Part shown: positions 7,025 through 16,371 of the stretch, one piece after another
Layout of the letters: every line of letters starts with the position of its first letter
How positions within the stretch are numbered: position 1 is the stretch's first letter
Assembly: GCF_000023125.1 (NCBI RefSeq)
Contig: NC_013037.1
Coordinates: forward strand, 4,069,501 to 4,133,500
Length of the DNA stretch: 64,000 nucleotides
Direction of reading: 5' to 3'
Source: Dyadobacter fermentans DSM 18053
GTDB taxonomy: Bacteria; Bacteroidota; Bacteroidia; Cytophagales; Spirosomataceae
Notes under the pieces: generated by a model
The model's database searches: none
What the model saw: only the letters and a program-made list of their open reading frames with translations
Told to the model about the DNA's origin: nothing
Made by a program: the position numbers and the translations under genes

Positions 7025-7666
7025 TTAACAAACAGAAAATACCCGAGTCTCCGTAGTAATATAAATCTTCCGATCATCCGCGAGCCCCATTTGATACCCT
7101 CCCGTGAACACGCCGAAGCTCGGCAGGATAGCCTGGTGCTTGTCAATCACGAAGCAGGGCAGCCGCACGCTTTGCCGGCCCCGCCCGTAGGAAGTGAAAA
7201 CGGGATGCACGTGGCCCGCGAAAACGAATTTTGATGGGTCGAATTCTACTCTCGGGTGGTGGGTGAAAATAAATATATCTTCTTCATAATCATTTACATA
7301 AACCTCCAAATCACATTCAAGGAGCAGGCTCATGGGCAGTATGTCGTGGTTGCCCATGACGATGATCATGTCGATGTAATGGTGCTCGGCGCGCCATTCG
7401 CGGAAGGTTTCCCATTCCGAATTGTATTGGTTATGAAAAAGGTCGCCGAGGAAAATGATGCGTGTGGCGCCTGTTTGCTGCACGATTTGATTGAGCCGCT
7501 CGAAATTGTTGGCCGCGGCATTGTTCGGGATGGCGATGCCCTCCTTTCTGAAATGCGTCACTTTGCCCAAATGCAGGTCCCCGATCAGTAATGTTTGCGT
7601 TTCTTCCCAAAAAATCGCCCGCTGCGTCAATAATAAAAAATGGTTGCCTCTGATCTCAATCTGCAT
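7025..7666 (-). CDS. pdeM: Ligase-associated DNA damage response endonuclease PdeM
   Basis: A 213-aa metallophosphoesterase. Metal-binding motifs in order are GDLHLGK (about 29-35), GDLFHNQ (about 74-80), MGNHD (about 103-107), THHPRVEFD and AGHVHP (about 151-156). PdeM proteins are known as partners of the ATP-dependent ligase, Lhr-like helicase and beta-lactamase-fold exonuclease in a bacterial DNA repair cassette. All three are nearby. Its start overlaps the 3' end of the helicase gene by 11 bp, so the two are translationally coupled. Confidence 0.93.
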   Translation of the reverse strand: MQIEIRGNHFLLLTQRAIFWEETQTLLIGDLHLGKVTHFRKEGIAIPNNAAANNFERLNQIVQQTGATRIIFLGDLFHNQYNSEWETFREWRAEHHYIDMIIVMGNHDILPMSLLLECDLEVYVNDYEEDIFIFTHHPRVEFDPSKFVFAGHVHPVFTSYGRGRQSVRLPCFVIDKHQAILPSFGVFTGGYQMGLADDRKIYITTETRVFSVC

Positions 7667-10127
7667 TACTGTACTGTTTGATCATTCTCTGGATCCTGTC
7701 ATCCAGTTTTTCCGAAGTTAATTGCTCCCGAAGCCGGTCCACCATGATCGGAAATGAAAATGGCGTGGGCCTGTCGGTGTGTTGTATCACTATTTTCTGA
7801 TGCTCGATCCGGGCGAGCGCGTCGCGCATGCGCACTTCTTCGAGCTGGTAGGTCAAAACCTCCTGGTATGCCTGCTTGATGAGCAAGTTGTTGTCCTCAT
7901 ATTTGCTCATCACAGTAAATAACAGCGAGCTGGATGCCTGCAATTGCCTGGTTTTGACGTATTTCCCCGGATACCCCTGGAACATCAGCCCCGCTATCGC
8001 GGCGATCTCGCGGAATTTTCGCTTGGCCATTTCCGTCGCATTTACGCTCTGGTAAATGTCGTCCACGAGGTGTTTGGTCGAAAAAAGATCGGTTTCGCCG
8101 AGGATTTCACCTATATCAACAAACTGATCACTCAACAGTTCAAATCCGTAGTCGTTCATCGCCACCGAGAACGTGATCGGTCGCAGCTGACTGATGCGGT
8201 AGGCGAGCAGAATCGACATTCCCTCGTGCACGAGCCGGCCTTCGAACGGAAATATAAATATATGATATCCCTCGCGGGTTTCGCATTGTTCGATCAGGAG
8301 TTGGTTGGTTTTGGGGATAACCGAGCGCTTGGCCTGCAATTCGAGCAACGGCTGCATTTTGGCCAGTTCCAGTTCTTTATGCGGATTTTCAATGGCGTCG
8401 GCCAGGCGCTCGCGGATGAATGCCGACAGTTGCGAGGAAAGCGGCATACGCCCGCCGGCCCAGCGCACGAGGAAGCCCTTTTTGCCATCGGCTTTTTTGA
8501 CGGTCACGGTCATTTCATGGATTCGTACAAATTCTACGCTCATGCCCGCGAAGAAGAACACATCGCCCGTTTTCATCCAGGTTACAAACGATTCCTCCAC
8601 CGCACCCAGATATTTGCCGCTTTGGAGCTTCACTTTGAGCGAAACCTCCGAAACAATCGTCCCCATACTGAGCAAATGCCGGTGTGCAATGCGGCGGCTC
8701 GTCACCACGTAGCGGCCATTCACGCGCTCTACCTTCTTGTATTCGTCATAAACAGTGAGTGAAGAACTGCCGGTCGTGATGTAGCCCAAAAGCCATTCCC
8801 ATTCCTCCCGGTTAAGGTATTGATACCCATAAGCACTGCGTACTTCTTCAAAAAGCTCCGCCTCATCAAACCCTTCTCCGACGGCAAGCGTGATCATCCA
8901 TTGAGCCAGCACGTCGAATGCGTGAGCAACCGGCGGACGGTCCTCGATCATGTTTTTGAGCACGCCTTCCCGCAGCGACACCGCTTCGATCAGTTCCAGG
9001 GCATTGGTCGGACAAAAAAAGATCTTGCTATCCACGCCCGGCCGGTGTCCGCTCCGCCCGGCACGCTGCACAAACCGCGCGATGCTTTTGGGGCTTCCCA
9101 CCTGGATCACCGTGTCCACGGGGCGAAAATCGACTCCCAAATCGAGGCTGGCGGTGCAAATGACGAGCTTTAATCGTTCGTCGTGCAATGCCTCCTCCAC
9201 CCAATCGCGGATCTCCCGGTCGAGCGAGGCGTGGTGCAGTGCCATTATCCCGGCGAACTCCGGGTATTTTTCGATGATTGTCCGGTACCAGATCTCCGTG
9301 CCCGATCGCGTATTGGTAAAAAGCAGCGTCGTGCGGCTCTGGTTCACGATCTCCACCACCTTATCCACCAGCCTGATGCCCATATACCCCGACCACGGTA
9401 ATGTTTCCACCCGTTCGGGTATAATGCTTTCTACCAATATCTTTTTCTCGGTATTGGCCCGGATCGTCACTGCGTTTTCCTGCGGAAACTGCATGCCCAG
9501 CAGCACCTGCCGCGCTTCTTCAAGGTTGCCGATGGTTGCGGAAATGCCCCACGTCTGAAGGTCGGGGTTGATCGTGCGGAGGCGGGCCAGTGCGAGCTCG
9601 GTTTGCGTGCCGCGCTTGCTGCCCATGAGCTCATGCCATTCGTCCACCACCACCGTATGCAGGTTTTTGAAAAATTCGGAGGCATTCTTCTGGGTGAAGA
9701 GCATATGCAGGCTCTCGGGCGTGATAATGAGGGCATCGGGCATTTGCTTTTTTTGCTCGTTGCGCTCGCGTGTGCCCGTATCGCCCGTACGGATGCCCAC
9801 ACGCCACGTAAGGTTCATTTCCAGCGCAGCCATCTCCATATTGCGGAACAAATCCTTTGAAAGCGCGCGTAGCGGCGTTATCCAAAGGACTTGCAGGCCC
9901 TTTTTGGTCTTCAACGGCTTCTTGGGTAATGAATTGATATGCCGGATCAGGATCGGCAGCCAGAGCGAGTAGGTCTTGCCGCTGCCCGTAGGAGCGTTCA
10001 CCAATCCGCTTTTCCCCGCTAGGTAAGCCGCCGCGGCCTCCTTCTGAAAAGCGGCCCACTTCCACTTTTTATCTTTAAACCATTGCTCAACAATGCTATG
10101 TCCGCGGGATTTGGTCAAAATGTTCAA
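7656..10127 (-). CDS. Ligase-associated DNA damage response DEXH-box helicase (Lhr-like)
   Basis: An 823-aa superfamily 2 helicase. Walker A is APTGSGKTYSLW (about residue 41-52), the DEXH box is VVDEWHELMGSKRG (about 165-178), motif III is WGISATIGN (about 199-207) and motif VI is QRAGRSGHRPG (about 335-345). The Lhr winged-helix and C-terminal regions follow. The length matches the ligase-associated helicase family rather than the longer Lhr proteins. It probably unwinds or remodels DNA ends for the ligase, exonuclease and PdeM encoded in the same cluster. It is upstream of and overlaps pdeM. Start at ATG 10127, divergent from the acyltransferase gene. Confidence 0.93.
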   Translation of the reverse strand: MNILTKSRGHSIVEQWFKDKKWKWAAFQKEAAAAYLAGKSGLVNAPTGSGKTYSLWLPILIRHINSLPKKPLKTKKGLQVLWITPLRALSKDLFRNMEMAALEMNLTWRVGIRTGDTGTRERNEQKKQMPDALIITPESLHMLFTQKNASEFFKNLHTVVVDEWHELMGSKRGTQTELALARLRTINPDLQTWGISATIGNLEEARQVLLGMQFPQENAVTIRANTEKKILVESIIPERVETLPWSGYMGIRLVDKVVEIVNQSRTTLLFTNTRSGTEIWYRTIIEKYPEFAGIMALHHASLDREIRDWVEEALHDERLKLVICTASLDLGVDFRPVDTVIQVGSPKSIARFVQRAGRSGHRPGVDSKIFFCPTNALELIEAVSLREGVLKNMIEDRPPVAHAFDVLAQWMITLAVGEGFDEAELFEEVRSAYGYQYLNREEWEWLLGYITTGSSSLTVYDEYKKVERVNGRYVVTSRRIAHRHLLSMGTIVSEVSLKVKLQSGKYLGAVEESFVTWMKTGDVFFFAGMSVEFVRIHEMTVTVKKADGKKGFLVRWAGGRMPLSSQLSAFIRERLADAIENPHKELELAKMQPLLELQAKRSVIPKTNQLLIEQCETREGYHIFIFPFEGRLVHEGMSILLAYRISQLRPITFSVAMNDYGFELLSDQFVDIGEILGETDLFSTKHLVDDIYQSVNATEMAKRKFREIAAIAGLMFQGYPGKYVKTRQLQASSSLLFTVMSKYEDNNLLIKQAYQEVLTYQLEEVRMRDALARIEHQKIVIQHTDRPTPFSFPIMVDRLREQLTSEKLDDRIQRMIKQYSNAD

Positions 10128-10275
10128 GGATGTTTTTCAGTAAAATACAAAGAATATCAAATTCCATTCCATATCTGCCGGAATAGGCGAAATAGCCATC
10201 ACTTAAAAATATTGACTAATTTCGCGGTGGACTGCCAAACCGGCAATGCGGTTATAGCACACTTACTTTTCCATC

Positions 10276-11316
10276 ATGCTTAACAGTATCCAGATTCTGC
10301 GGGCAATCGCCGCACTTTTTGTAGTATTCGCACACTTTGAATATATCAAGCCAACGATCGGCGGATTCGGTGTTGATATATTCTTCATCATCAGCGGATT
10401 TATCATGGCGTACATCGTCGACAAAAGCACGGCGTCATTTCTCTACCGCCGCATCATCCGGATCGTACCGCTTTACTATTCCATGACATTGCTGACGACC
10501 GGTCTCTATCTGGCCAAACCTACATGGTTTCGGAACGTCATTATCACCCCTGAGGCCATTGTAAAATCGCTGCTGTTCATCCCCTACCGCATCAAAGGAA
10601 GCGGCCCCATTCTGTCGCTGGGCTGGACACTGAATTACGAAATGTTCTTCTACCTCGCTATCGCCATTTTTGTAACCATCTTTAAAGGAAAGAAAGGCAT
10701 GATAGCCTGTTTGACAGGCCTGTCGGCATTTGTGTTGATTTCCACTCTGTTCCCCTCCGACAACCACATGCTGCGCTTTTGGGGCGGAACGATCGTTCTT
10801 GAATTTGTAGCGGGCGGCATCTTGTTTTATTTGTGGAAAAGCAAACTGCTTTTCCTGTCCAAGCCGGCGAAAACCGCGGGGATCGTCTTAGGGTTTCTAA
10901 GTCTCCTTTTTTTGATGTACGCCGACTACACAACAGATCCTTATTCCATCCGTTTCCTGCTGTTCGGAATCCCGTCATTTTTCCTGGCGGCCGGCTTTTT
11001 ATTGCTGGAAGGCCGCGTTGACAGCACTAATAAAGTTCACTCCAAGATGATACTCCTGGGTGATTCCAGTTATGCTATGTATCTGGTACATCCATTCGTG
11101 ATATATGGTTTTTTGCGACTGATATTCGTGCGCCTCAGTCCCGAAGGGGAGATCTACGAACTGATCGGCCTGATACTTTCGATGATCGCGGTTTGCCTGG
11201 TAAGCATTGCAATTCACAAATGGTTTGAGAAGCCTGTTATCGCGCTGCTGAAATCATTTCTGGACAAGCGCTTTGATCCAAAAAAAGCCAAACTGAACGA
11301 AAAGGCGGTCATTTGA
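10276..11316 (+). CDS. Acyltransferase family 3 membrane protein (OafA/YrhL-like)
   Basis: A 346-aa integral membrane protein with about ten hydrophobic segments. The N-terminus has the family pattern QILRAIAALFVVFAHF with the likely catalytic His at residue 20, then GGFGVDIFFIISGFIM and, after helix 2, the basic YRRIIRIVP. Such proteins move acyl groups, often acetyl, onto surface glycans. The gene is on the opposite strand to the repair cassette, lies between its two halves and converges on the ligase gene with an 8-bp overlap. It probably arrived by insertion and has no clear link to repair. Its acceptor is unknown. Confidence 0.9.
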   Translation: MLNSIQILRAIAALFVVFAHFEYIKPTIGGFGVDIFFIISGFIMAYIVDKSTASFLYRRIIRIVPLYYSMTLLTTGLYLAKPTWFRNVIITPEAIVKSLLFIPYRIKGSGPILSLGWTLNYEMFFYLAIAIFVTIFKGKKGMIACLTGLSAFVLISTLFPSDNHMLRFWGGTIVLEFVAGGILFYLWKSKLLFLSKPAKTAGIVLGFLSLLFLMYADYTTDPYSIRFLLFGIPSFFLAAGFLLLEGRVDSTNKVHSKMILLGDSSYAMYLVHPFVIYGFLRLIFVRLSPEGEIYELIGLILSMIAVCLVSIAIHKWFEKPVIALLKSFLDKRFDPKKAKLNEKAVI

Positions 11317-12907
11317 ACCCTTCCAGAATCGCCCTGAGTGATTGAAGGCTATCCGCCTCCGCCGCCTTCTTATCCTTCCTCCATCTCAAAATCCGCGGAA
11401 AGCGTACGGCTATTCCCGATTTGTGGCGGGAGGATTCGTTGATGCCTTCAAAGCCAATTTCAAAAACCAGTTCCGGCTTTACCGTCCGGACAGGGCCGAA
11501 TTTTTCGAGGACGTTGCGCTTGATGAAGTAATCCACCTGACCGATTTCGGCGTCGGTGAGGCCGGAGTAGGCTTTCGCGAATGGAACCAGCTTGCCGTCG
11601 TCGCCCCAGACCGCGAAGGTGTAATCCGTGAAGAGCTCGGCACGGCGACCGGAGCCTTTTTGGGCGTAAATGAGCACGGCGTCCACGCTCAGCGGATCGA
11701 TTTTCCACTTCCACCAGTCGCCTTTTTTCCTGCCAACCTGGTAAATGCCCGCTTTTCGCTTGATCATAAATCCTTCCGCGATATTCTCGCGCGATTGCGG
11801 ATGCAGCTCCCGCAGCTGCTGCCAGTCCGTGAAATCGATCAGCGGCGACAGGTTGAAATGGTTTTGCGGCGGCACATTGGCGTGGATCGCTTCCAGCTGC
11901 GCGCGGCGCTGCTCCTGTGTGAGGCCACGAATGTCCACGCCGTTTGCTTCAAGAATATCATAGGCCAAAAACGCCACCGGCGCTTCTTCAAGCACTTTTT
12001 TAGAGAGATTTTTCCTTCCAATGCGCGTTTGCAGCACATTGAAAGGCATCGGCCGGCCATTCATGTAAGTCACGATCTCGCCGTCGAGCACAGTGCCTTC
12101 GGGCAGAACGTCGCTGAGAAAATGCAGTTCGGGGAATTTCTCAGTGGATAGCTCTTCGCCCCTCGTCCAGATGAACAGCTCCTGATTCCGGTAGATCACC
12201 TGCGACCGGATTCCGTCCCATTTCCATTCGGCAAACCAATCGATTGCCTCGCCGAGGTCCGCCACGTCGCCTTCGATCGGATAGGCGAGAAAAAACGGGT
12301 AGGGCCGCGATGCATTGTCGTTTTCGCCTTTGTCGAGAATGAGCTGCTCGAAAGTGGTTTCCAGCGGGTCCCATTGGCCCATTACGCGGTGCGCAATCAC
12401 GTTGGAATCCGTTTCAGTCGCTTCCGCGAGCGCACGCACGACGAGCGTCTGCGATACGCCAATGCGGAAACTGCCCATGAGCAGCTTGTTGAAAACAAAT
12501 GTCTCGTGCTGCGAAAGCTGCATCCAGGCCTGCATAATGTGGTCGCGCTTCTCTTCGTCGCTCATGCCGGGCAGCATACCGAGATATCGGAACCATTCCG
12601 AGAGCGATTTGTCCGAACCTCCCAGGCTGGTCCGCGGCAAAAGGAGCGAAATGGTCTCGCCCAAATCCCCCACACTCTGGTAGCTTTCCTGAAAAAGCCA
12701 CATCGGCACGCCGGCTTCCGCTGCCGCCCATCCCTTCACCTGCGTACGATTGACCTTGAACGACGGCCTGCGGCCGGTAAACAATGTGAGCGCCCACAGC
12801 TTATCCTCGTCCGACGCCGTCAGGAAGTAGTTTTTCAGCAGTTCGACCTTCGCATTGGTTTTATTCGTGCGGTCGAGGTTCATGAAGAGTTCGGCAAACT
12901 GTTTCAT
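11309..12907 (-). CDS. ATP-dependent DNA ligase of the damage-response cassette
   Basis: A 532-aa ligase. The N-terminal DNA-binding domain (about 1-200) is followed by the adenylation domain with motif I EWKWDGIRSQ (AMP-linked Lys at about 223), motif III FLAYDILE, motif IV EGFMIKRK and motif V GDWWKWK. The OB domain contains the C-terminal RFPRILRWRKDK. It seals nicks using ATP and is separate from the replicative NAD-dependent ligase. Its ATG overlaps the stop of the upstream exonuclease gene by 4 bp. This family is the anchor of the PdeM/helicase/exonuclease repair set. Confidence 0.95.
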   Translation of the reverse strand: MKQFAELFMNLDRTNKTNAKVELLKNYFLTASDEDKLWALTLFTGRRPSFKVNRTQVKGWAAAEAGVPMWLFQESYQSVGDLGETISLLLPRTSLGGSDKSLSEWFRYLGMLPGMSDEEKRDHIMQAWMQLSQHETFVFNKLLMGSFRIGVSQTLVVRALAEATETDSNVIAHRVMGQWDPLETTFEQLILDKGENDNASRPYPFFLAYPIEGDVADLGEAIDWFAEWKWDGIRSQVIYRNQELFIWTRGEELSTEKFPELHFLSDVLPEGTVLDGEIVTYMNGRPMPFNVLQTRIGRKNLSKKVLEEAPVAFLAYDILEANGVDIRGLTQEQRRAQLEAIHANVPPQNHFNLSPLIDFTDWQQLRELHPQSRENIAEGFMIKRKAGIYQVGRKKGDWWKWKIDPLSVDAVLIYAQKGSGRRAELFTDYTFAVWGDDGKLVPFAKAYSGLTDAEIGQVDYFIKRNVLEKFGPVRTVKPELVFEIGFEGINESSRHKSGIAVRFPRILRWRKDKKAAEADSLQSLRAILEGFK

Positions 12908-14013
12908 GGCTCAAAATCGTTATGTTCCGCATGTTTTTCGCCTTCCAGCTGCTGCTTATGCTCCTCGTAAGCCTCCTTGCCGGCGCTGGCGTCCTGCACG
13001 GTTTCCTCTTCTTCATTTTCATCCTCATTGCCGTACATCGTAGTCACTTCGGCCGCTTCAATGCCGTTTTCGTTGAGCCAGCGGGAGTAAATGCTCGTAT
13101 AACCGTGGGTAACATATACTTTTTCGGCACCGGTTTCTTTTACGGCCCGGTTCAGGTCGGGCCAGTCGACGTGGTCGCTCAGCACAAAGCCCTGGTCCAC
13201 TGCGCGGCGATTTTTGGCACCCCGCAAAGCCATCCAGCCCGAGCAGTAGCCCACTGAATACGGTGCAAATTTCTTGATCCACGTCGTACCGTCGGCCGAC
13301 GGCGGGGCCAGTACCAATGCGCCACGGAACAATTTTCGGTCGGTTTCTTTGGTAACCAGCGTGAGTTCGGGCAGATCGAAACCTGCCTCCCGAAGCCTTT
13401 CGTTTACGGTGTAAATGGCGCCGTGCGCATACAGCACGTCGTCCTGCAACTGAATGTTCTTCAAAATACGCTGCATTTTACCCAGCGAATAGCCCATCAG
13501 CACGCTGGTTTTGCCGTCGGCACGGTTTTGCGCCCACCAGTCGTCGATTTCCGACATGACCTGCTGCTGCGGCTGCCATTTATATATAGGTAGTCCAAAC
13601 GTGGATTCGGTAATGAACACATTGCATTTGACTGGTTCAAAGGGCGTAGCGAAATGATCGTCTTCGAGCTTGTAGTCGCCGCTCGCCACCCACACTTCGC
13701 CCTGGTACTCAACCCGCACCTGCGCCGAGCCGATGATATGCCCTGCCGGATGCAAAGAAAACTTCGCGCCGTTGATCATGAATTTCTCGCCGTACTGCAC
13801 GGTTTGCAGGTTAATGTCCTGCCCGAGCCGCAGCCGCAGGATCGGCTCGCTGTCCTGGTGCGCCAGGTAATGCCGGCTGCCCCAGCGCGCGTGATCGCTG
13901 TGTGCGTGTGTGATGATCGCCCGGCCAACCGGAATCCACGGGTCGATGTGGACGTCGGCAACGGCACAGTATATGCTTTTTCCCGTGAACTGTAAGAGTG
14001 GCTGTTTTGGCAT
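12904..14013 (-). CDS. Ligase-associated DNA damage response exonuclease (metallo-beta-lactamase fold)
   Basis: About 369 aa from the ATG at 14013 (MPKQPLLQFTGK). A further in-frame ATG at 14055 would add 14 unlikely residues. The metal site is THAHSDHARWG (HxHxDH). Further motifs are HPAGHIIGSAQVRVE, VASGDYKLED and, near the C-terminus, SDHVDWPDL and VTHGYTS, as in the mRNA 3'-end-processing/SNM1-like branch. The C-terminal tail is highly acidic (EDENEEEE), a variable extension. It is the first gene of the exonuclease-ligase operon and overlaps the ligase start by 4 bp. It probably trims DNA ends before ligation. Confidence 0.93.
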   Translation of the reverse strand: MPKQPLLQFTGKSIYCAVADVHIDPWIPVGRAIITHAHSDHARWGSRHYLAHQDSEPILRLRLGQDINLQTVQYGEKFMINGAKFSLHPAGHIIGSAQVRVEYQGEVWVASGDYKLEDDHFATPFEPVKCNVFITESTFGLPIYKWQPQQQVMSEIDDWWAQNRADGKTSVLMGYSLGKMQRILKNIQLQDDVLYAHGAIYTVNERLREAGFDLPELTLVTKETDRKLFRGALVLAPPSADGTTWIKKFAPYSVGYCSGWMALRGAKNRRAVDQGFVLSDHVDWPDLNRAVKETGAEKVYVTHGYTSIYSRWLNENGIEAAEVTTMYGNEDENEEEETVQDASAGKEAYEEHKQQLEGEKHAEHNDFEP

Positions 14014-14113
14014 AGTCGGTAAATTATCAAAAGTATGCCAGATCGCCACCCGCATTTGCGCCGCGTCCCACGCCGAATTTCGGGCACAAGGGTCGAAGCA
14101 CTTAATAAATCAG

Positions 14114-14121
14114 TAATTTTG
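14114..14121 (+). promoter_or_regulatory. -7 promoter box of the ABC importer operon
   Basis: TAATTTTG matches TAnnTTTG, 32 bp before the ATG at 14153. No clear -33 TTTG is seen at the right distance. No cobalamin-riboswitch-like structure is visible in the short leader. Confidence 0.4.
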
Positions 14122-14152
14122 AACGGGCGAATCATTCACTCAACACAAAAAC

Positions 14153-15322
14153 ATGCTTAGAATCATCAGTCTGCTCTTTCTTGCGGGCCTGCTTGTGCAG
14201 GGCTGTGCGCCGTCCGGAGAGGGCCAGCAAGAGCAGTCAGCTGCCGCCGATACGTCCACACAGTTTGTAACGACGGACATCCATCACGCCCGCGGTTTCA
14301 CGATCCGCTATTTCCGCGATTTCAAGCTGGTGAGTATCATCAATCCATTCGGTGCGAATGGCGACACGATTCAGTATATCCTGCAAAAAGCGGGTGCAGC
14401 TGTTCCCAAAAGCTACCCGAAAGCGCAGCGGATCACGATTCCCGTAAAAAGCCTGGCGGCAATGTCGTCCATGCACATCGGCCTGCTTCACTTTCTCGAC
14501 GCCGAAGATGTTTTGACGGGCCTCGGAAGCCTCCAATATGTGTTTTCACCTTATGTAATCGACAGGATTAAGGGCGGAAAGGTAGTCGGAGTGGGCCGCG
14601 ACCAGGGTTTGAATGACGAAAAAGTGGTTGAAATGCAGCCCGATGTGGTCATGACCGTCGGCAATCCGGGCGGAAAAATGGACCATTACAAGGTGCTCCG
14701 GGAAGCCGGCATTCCTGTGCTTATCAACTCCGAATGGGTGGAGCAAACACCCCTGGCCCGTGCCGAATGGGTGAAGCTCATGGCCGCGTTGCTGGATAAA
14801 GAACAGCTGGTGAACGAAAAATTTGCGAAAGTTGAATCAGAATATCAGCGACTTACAGCCCTGGCGGCCAACGCTGCCAAAAAGCCCACCGTTTTATCAG
14901 GCCTGAACACCAAAGATGCCTGGTTCGTACCCAGCGGCAACAGCTATATGGCGCGCTTTTTCGCCGACGCCGGTGCCGACTATCCCTGGCAAACTACCCA
15001 GTCGACAGGCAGTTTGCCGCTGCATTTCGAAGCCGTTTACCCAAAGGCATTAACGGCCGACTACTGGCTGAACGTCGGCTTCGATCCCGCCGACAGCCGG
15101 AAGAGCATTCTGGCGCAAGACTCGCGCTATGCCGATTTTAATGCATTTAAAAACAGGCAGATGTACAGCTACAACAACCGCGTGAATGCACTGGGCTCCA
15201 ATGACTTTTTTGAATCGGGCAGCGTTAACCCGCATATTGTGCTAGCCGACTTGATCCACATTTTCCATCCCGGGCTACAACCGGGTTACCAGCTTTACTA
15301 CTACAAACGACTTCCCGAATGA
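14153..15322 (+). CDS. ABC transporter periplasmic binding lipoprotein (BtuF/FecB-like)
   Basis: A 389-aa class III substrate-binding protein. The signal peptide ends in a lipobox, LVQGC, with Cys at residue 22, so it is anchored to a membrane. The binding fold spans about 50-380, with MSSMHIGLLHFL and VVEMQPDVVMTVGNPG typical of the Peripla_BP_2 fold. The ligand is probably a siderophore, haem or cobamide chelate. The sequence alone does not decide between them. It is the first gene of a three-gene operon and overlaps the permease start by 4 bp. Confidence 0.9.
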   Translation: MLRIISLLFLAGLLVQGCAPSGEGQQEQSAAADTSTQFVTTDIHHARGFTIRYFRDFKLVSIINPFGANGDTIQYILQKAGAAVPKSYPKAQRITIPVKSLAAMSSMHIGLLHFLDAEDVLTGLGSLQYVFSPYVIDRIKGGKVVGVGRDQGLNDEKVVEMQPDVVMTVGNPGGKMDHYKVLREAGIPVLINSEWVEQTPLARAEWVKLMAALLDKEQLVNEKFAKVESEYQRLTALAANAAKKPTVLSGLNTKDAWFVPSGNSYMARFFADAGADYPWQTTQSTGSLPLHFEAVYPKALTADYWLNVGFDPADSRKSILAQDSRYADFNAFKNRQMYSYNNRVNALGSNDFFESGSVNPHIVLADLIHIFHPGLQPGYQLYYYKRLPE

Positions 15323-16371
15323 CGCACGCCGGTGATAGCAGAAGGTGGATGTTTGGCTTGCTGGGTGTGCTGGCGGTCGCGCTGTTCTGCCTGGACATTA
15401 TGCTGGGTTCGGTAGCCATTCCGTTCAAGGAAGTGTTCCGCATTGTCACCACGGGCGAGTCCGAAAACCGTGCATGGCTTTTTATTATTGAAAAAATCAG
15501 ATTGCCGAAAGCGCTTACCGCTGTGCTGGCTGGCTGCGGCCTTTCCGTGAGTGGCTTGCAAATGCAAACGCTCTTCCGTAACCCGCTGGCCGGGCCGTCG
15601 GAGCTGGGCATTACCGCCGGGGCCGGGCTGGGTGTTGCGGCCGTGATGCTCGCAGGCGGAAGCAGTGCGAGCATGTATGCGATCAGCCAACTGGGCATTT
15701 CGGGGAGCTGGCTTATTATCGGCATGGCCTCGCTGGGCTCGGGGCTGGTGCTGTCGCTCATTCTGCTCATTGCAGGCAGGGTCCGCGACAATGTGATCCT
15801 GCTCATCGTAGGCGTCATGATCGGCACCATTACCCTATCTATTATCAGTATTTGGCAATATTTCAGTCAGCCGGAACAATTGCAGGAGTACATTATGTGG
15901 ACGTTCGGCTCGCTGGGCGGTGTTACGGGCTATCATTTATACGTGCTGTCGGGTGTAGTAACGGCGGGCTTGATGCTCGCATTTGCTTCTTCCAAATCCC
16001 TTAATGCATTGCTTTTAGGTGAAAACTATGCGCGAAGCATGGGGCTCACCGTCGGGCGGACCAGGCTTGTGATCATGCTTAGCACGAGCCTGCTCACGGG
16101 CAGCATTACCGCCTTTTGCGGTCCTATCGGCTTTGTGGGCATCGCCATTCCGCATATTGCCCGGCCGCTTTTCAAAACGTCCAACCATCGGGTGCTCATT
16201 CCGGCTACCTGTCTGGCGGGGACGGTGCTGCTGCTGCTTTGTGATATCATTGCACAGCTCCCCGGTTCTCAAACCGTCATTCCGATTAATGTGGTGACCT
16301 CCCTGCTGGGTGCGCCGGTGGTCATCTGGATCATTATTCGCCGCAATAATATACGCTCCGCATTTTCATGA
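15319..16371 (+). CDS. FecCD-family ABC permease
   Basis: A 350-aa permease with about ten membrane segments, normal for BtuC/FhuB/FecCD homodimers. Family signatures are RLPKALTAVLAGCGLSVSG (about 57-75), FRNPLAGPSELG (about 81-92) and the cytoplasmic coupling region with GENYARSMGL, followed by CGPIGFVGIAIPHIARPL (about 268-285). It overlaps both neighbours by 4 bp (ATGA), so the binding protein, permease and ATPase are coupled. No TonB-dependent receptor lies nearby in the window. Confidence 0.95.
   Translation: MTHAGDSRRWMFGLLGVLAVALFCLDIMLGSVAIPFKEVFRIVTTGESENRAWLFIIEKIRLPKALTAVLAGCGLSVSGLQMQTLFRNPLAGPSELGITAGAGLGVAAVMLAGGSSASMYAISQLGISGSWLIIGMASLGSGLVLSLILLIAGRVRDNVILLIVGVMIGTITLSIISIWQYFSQPEQLQEYIMWTFGSLGGVTGYHLYVLSGVVTAGLMLAFASSKSLNALLLGENYARSMGLTVGRTRLVIMLSTSLLTGSITAFCGPIGFVGIAIPHIARPLFKTSNHRVLIPATCLAGTVLLLLCDIIAQLPGSQTVIPINVVTSLLGAPVVIWIIIRRNNIRSAFS

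Noticed and set aside
7944..8762. Long open frame of 272 aa on the plus strand
   Set aside because: It lies wholly inside the helicase gene on the other strand. Its translation has no recognisable domain and its open state follows from the codon bias of the real gene.
11342..12151. 269-aa open frame opposite the ligase gene
   Set aside because: It is antisense to conserved ligase motifs and shows no protein features of its own.
14056..14152. Cobalamin or other riboswitch before the ABC importer
   Set aside because: The leader is under 100 bp and shows no conserved box or multi-stem structure, only a -7 promoter box.
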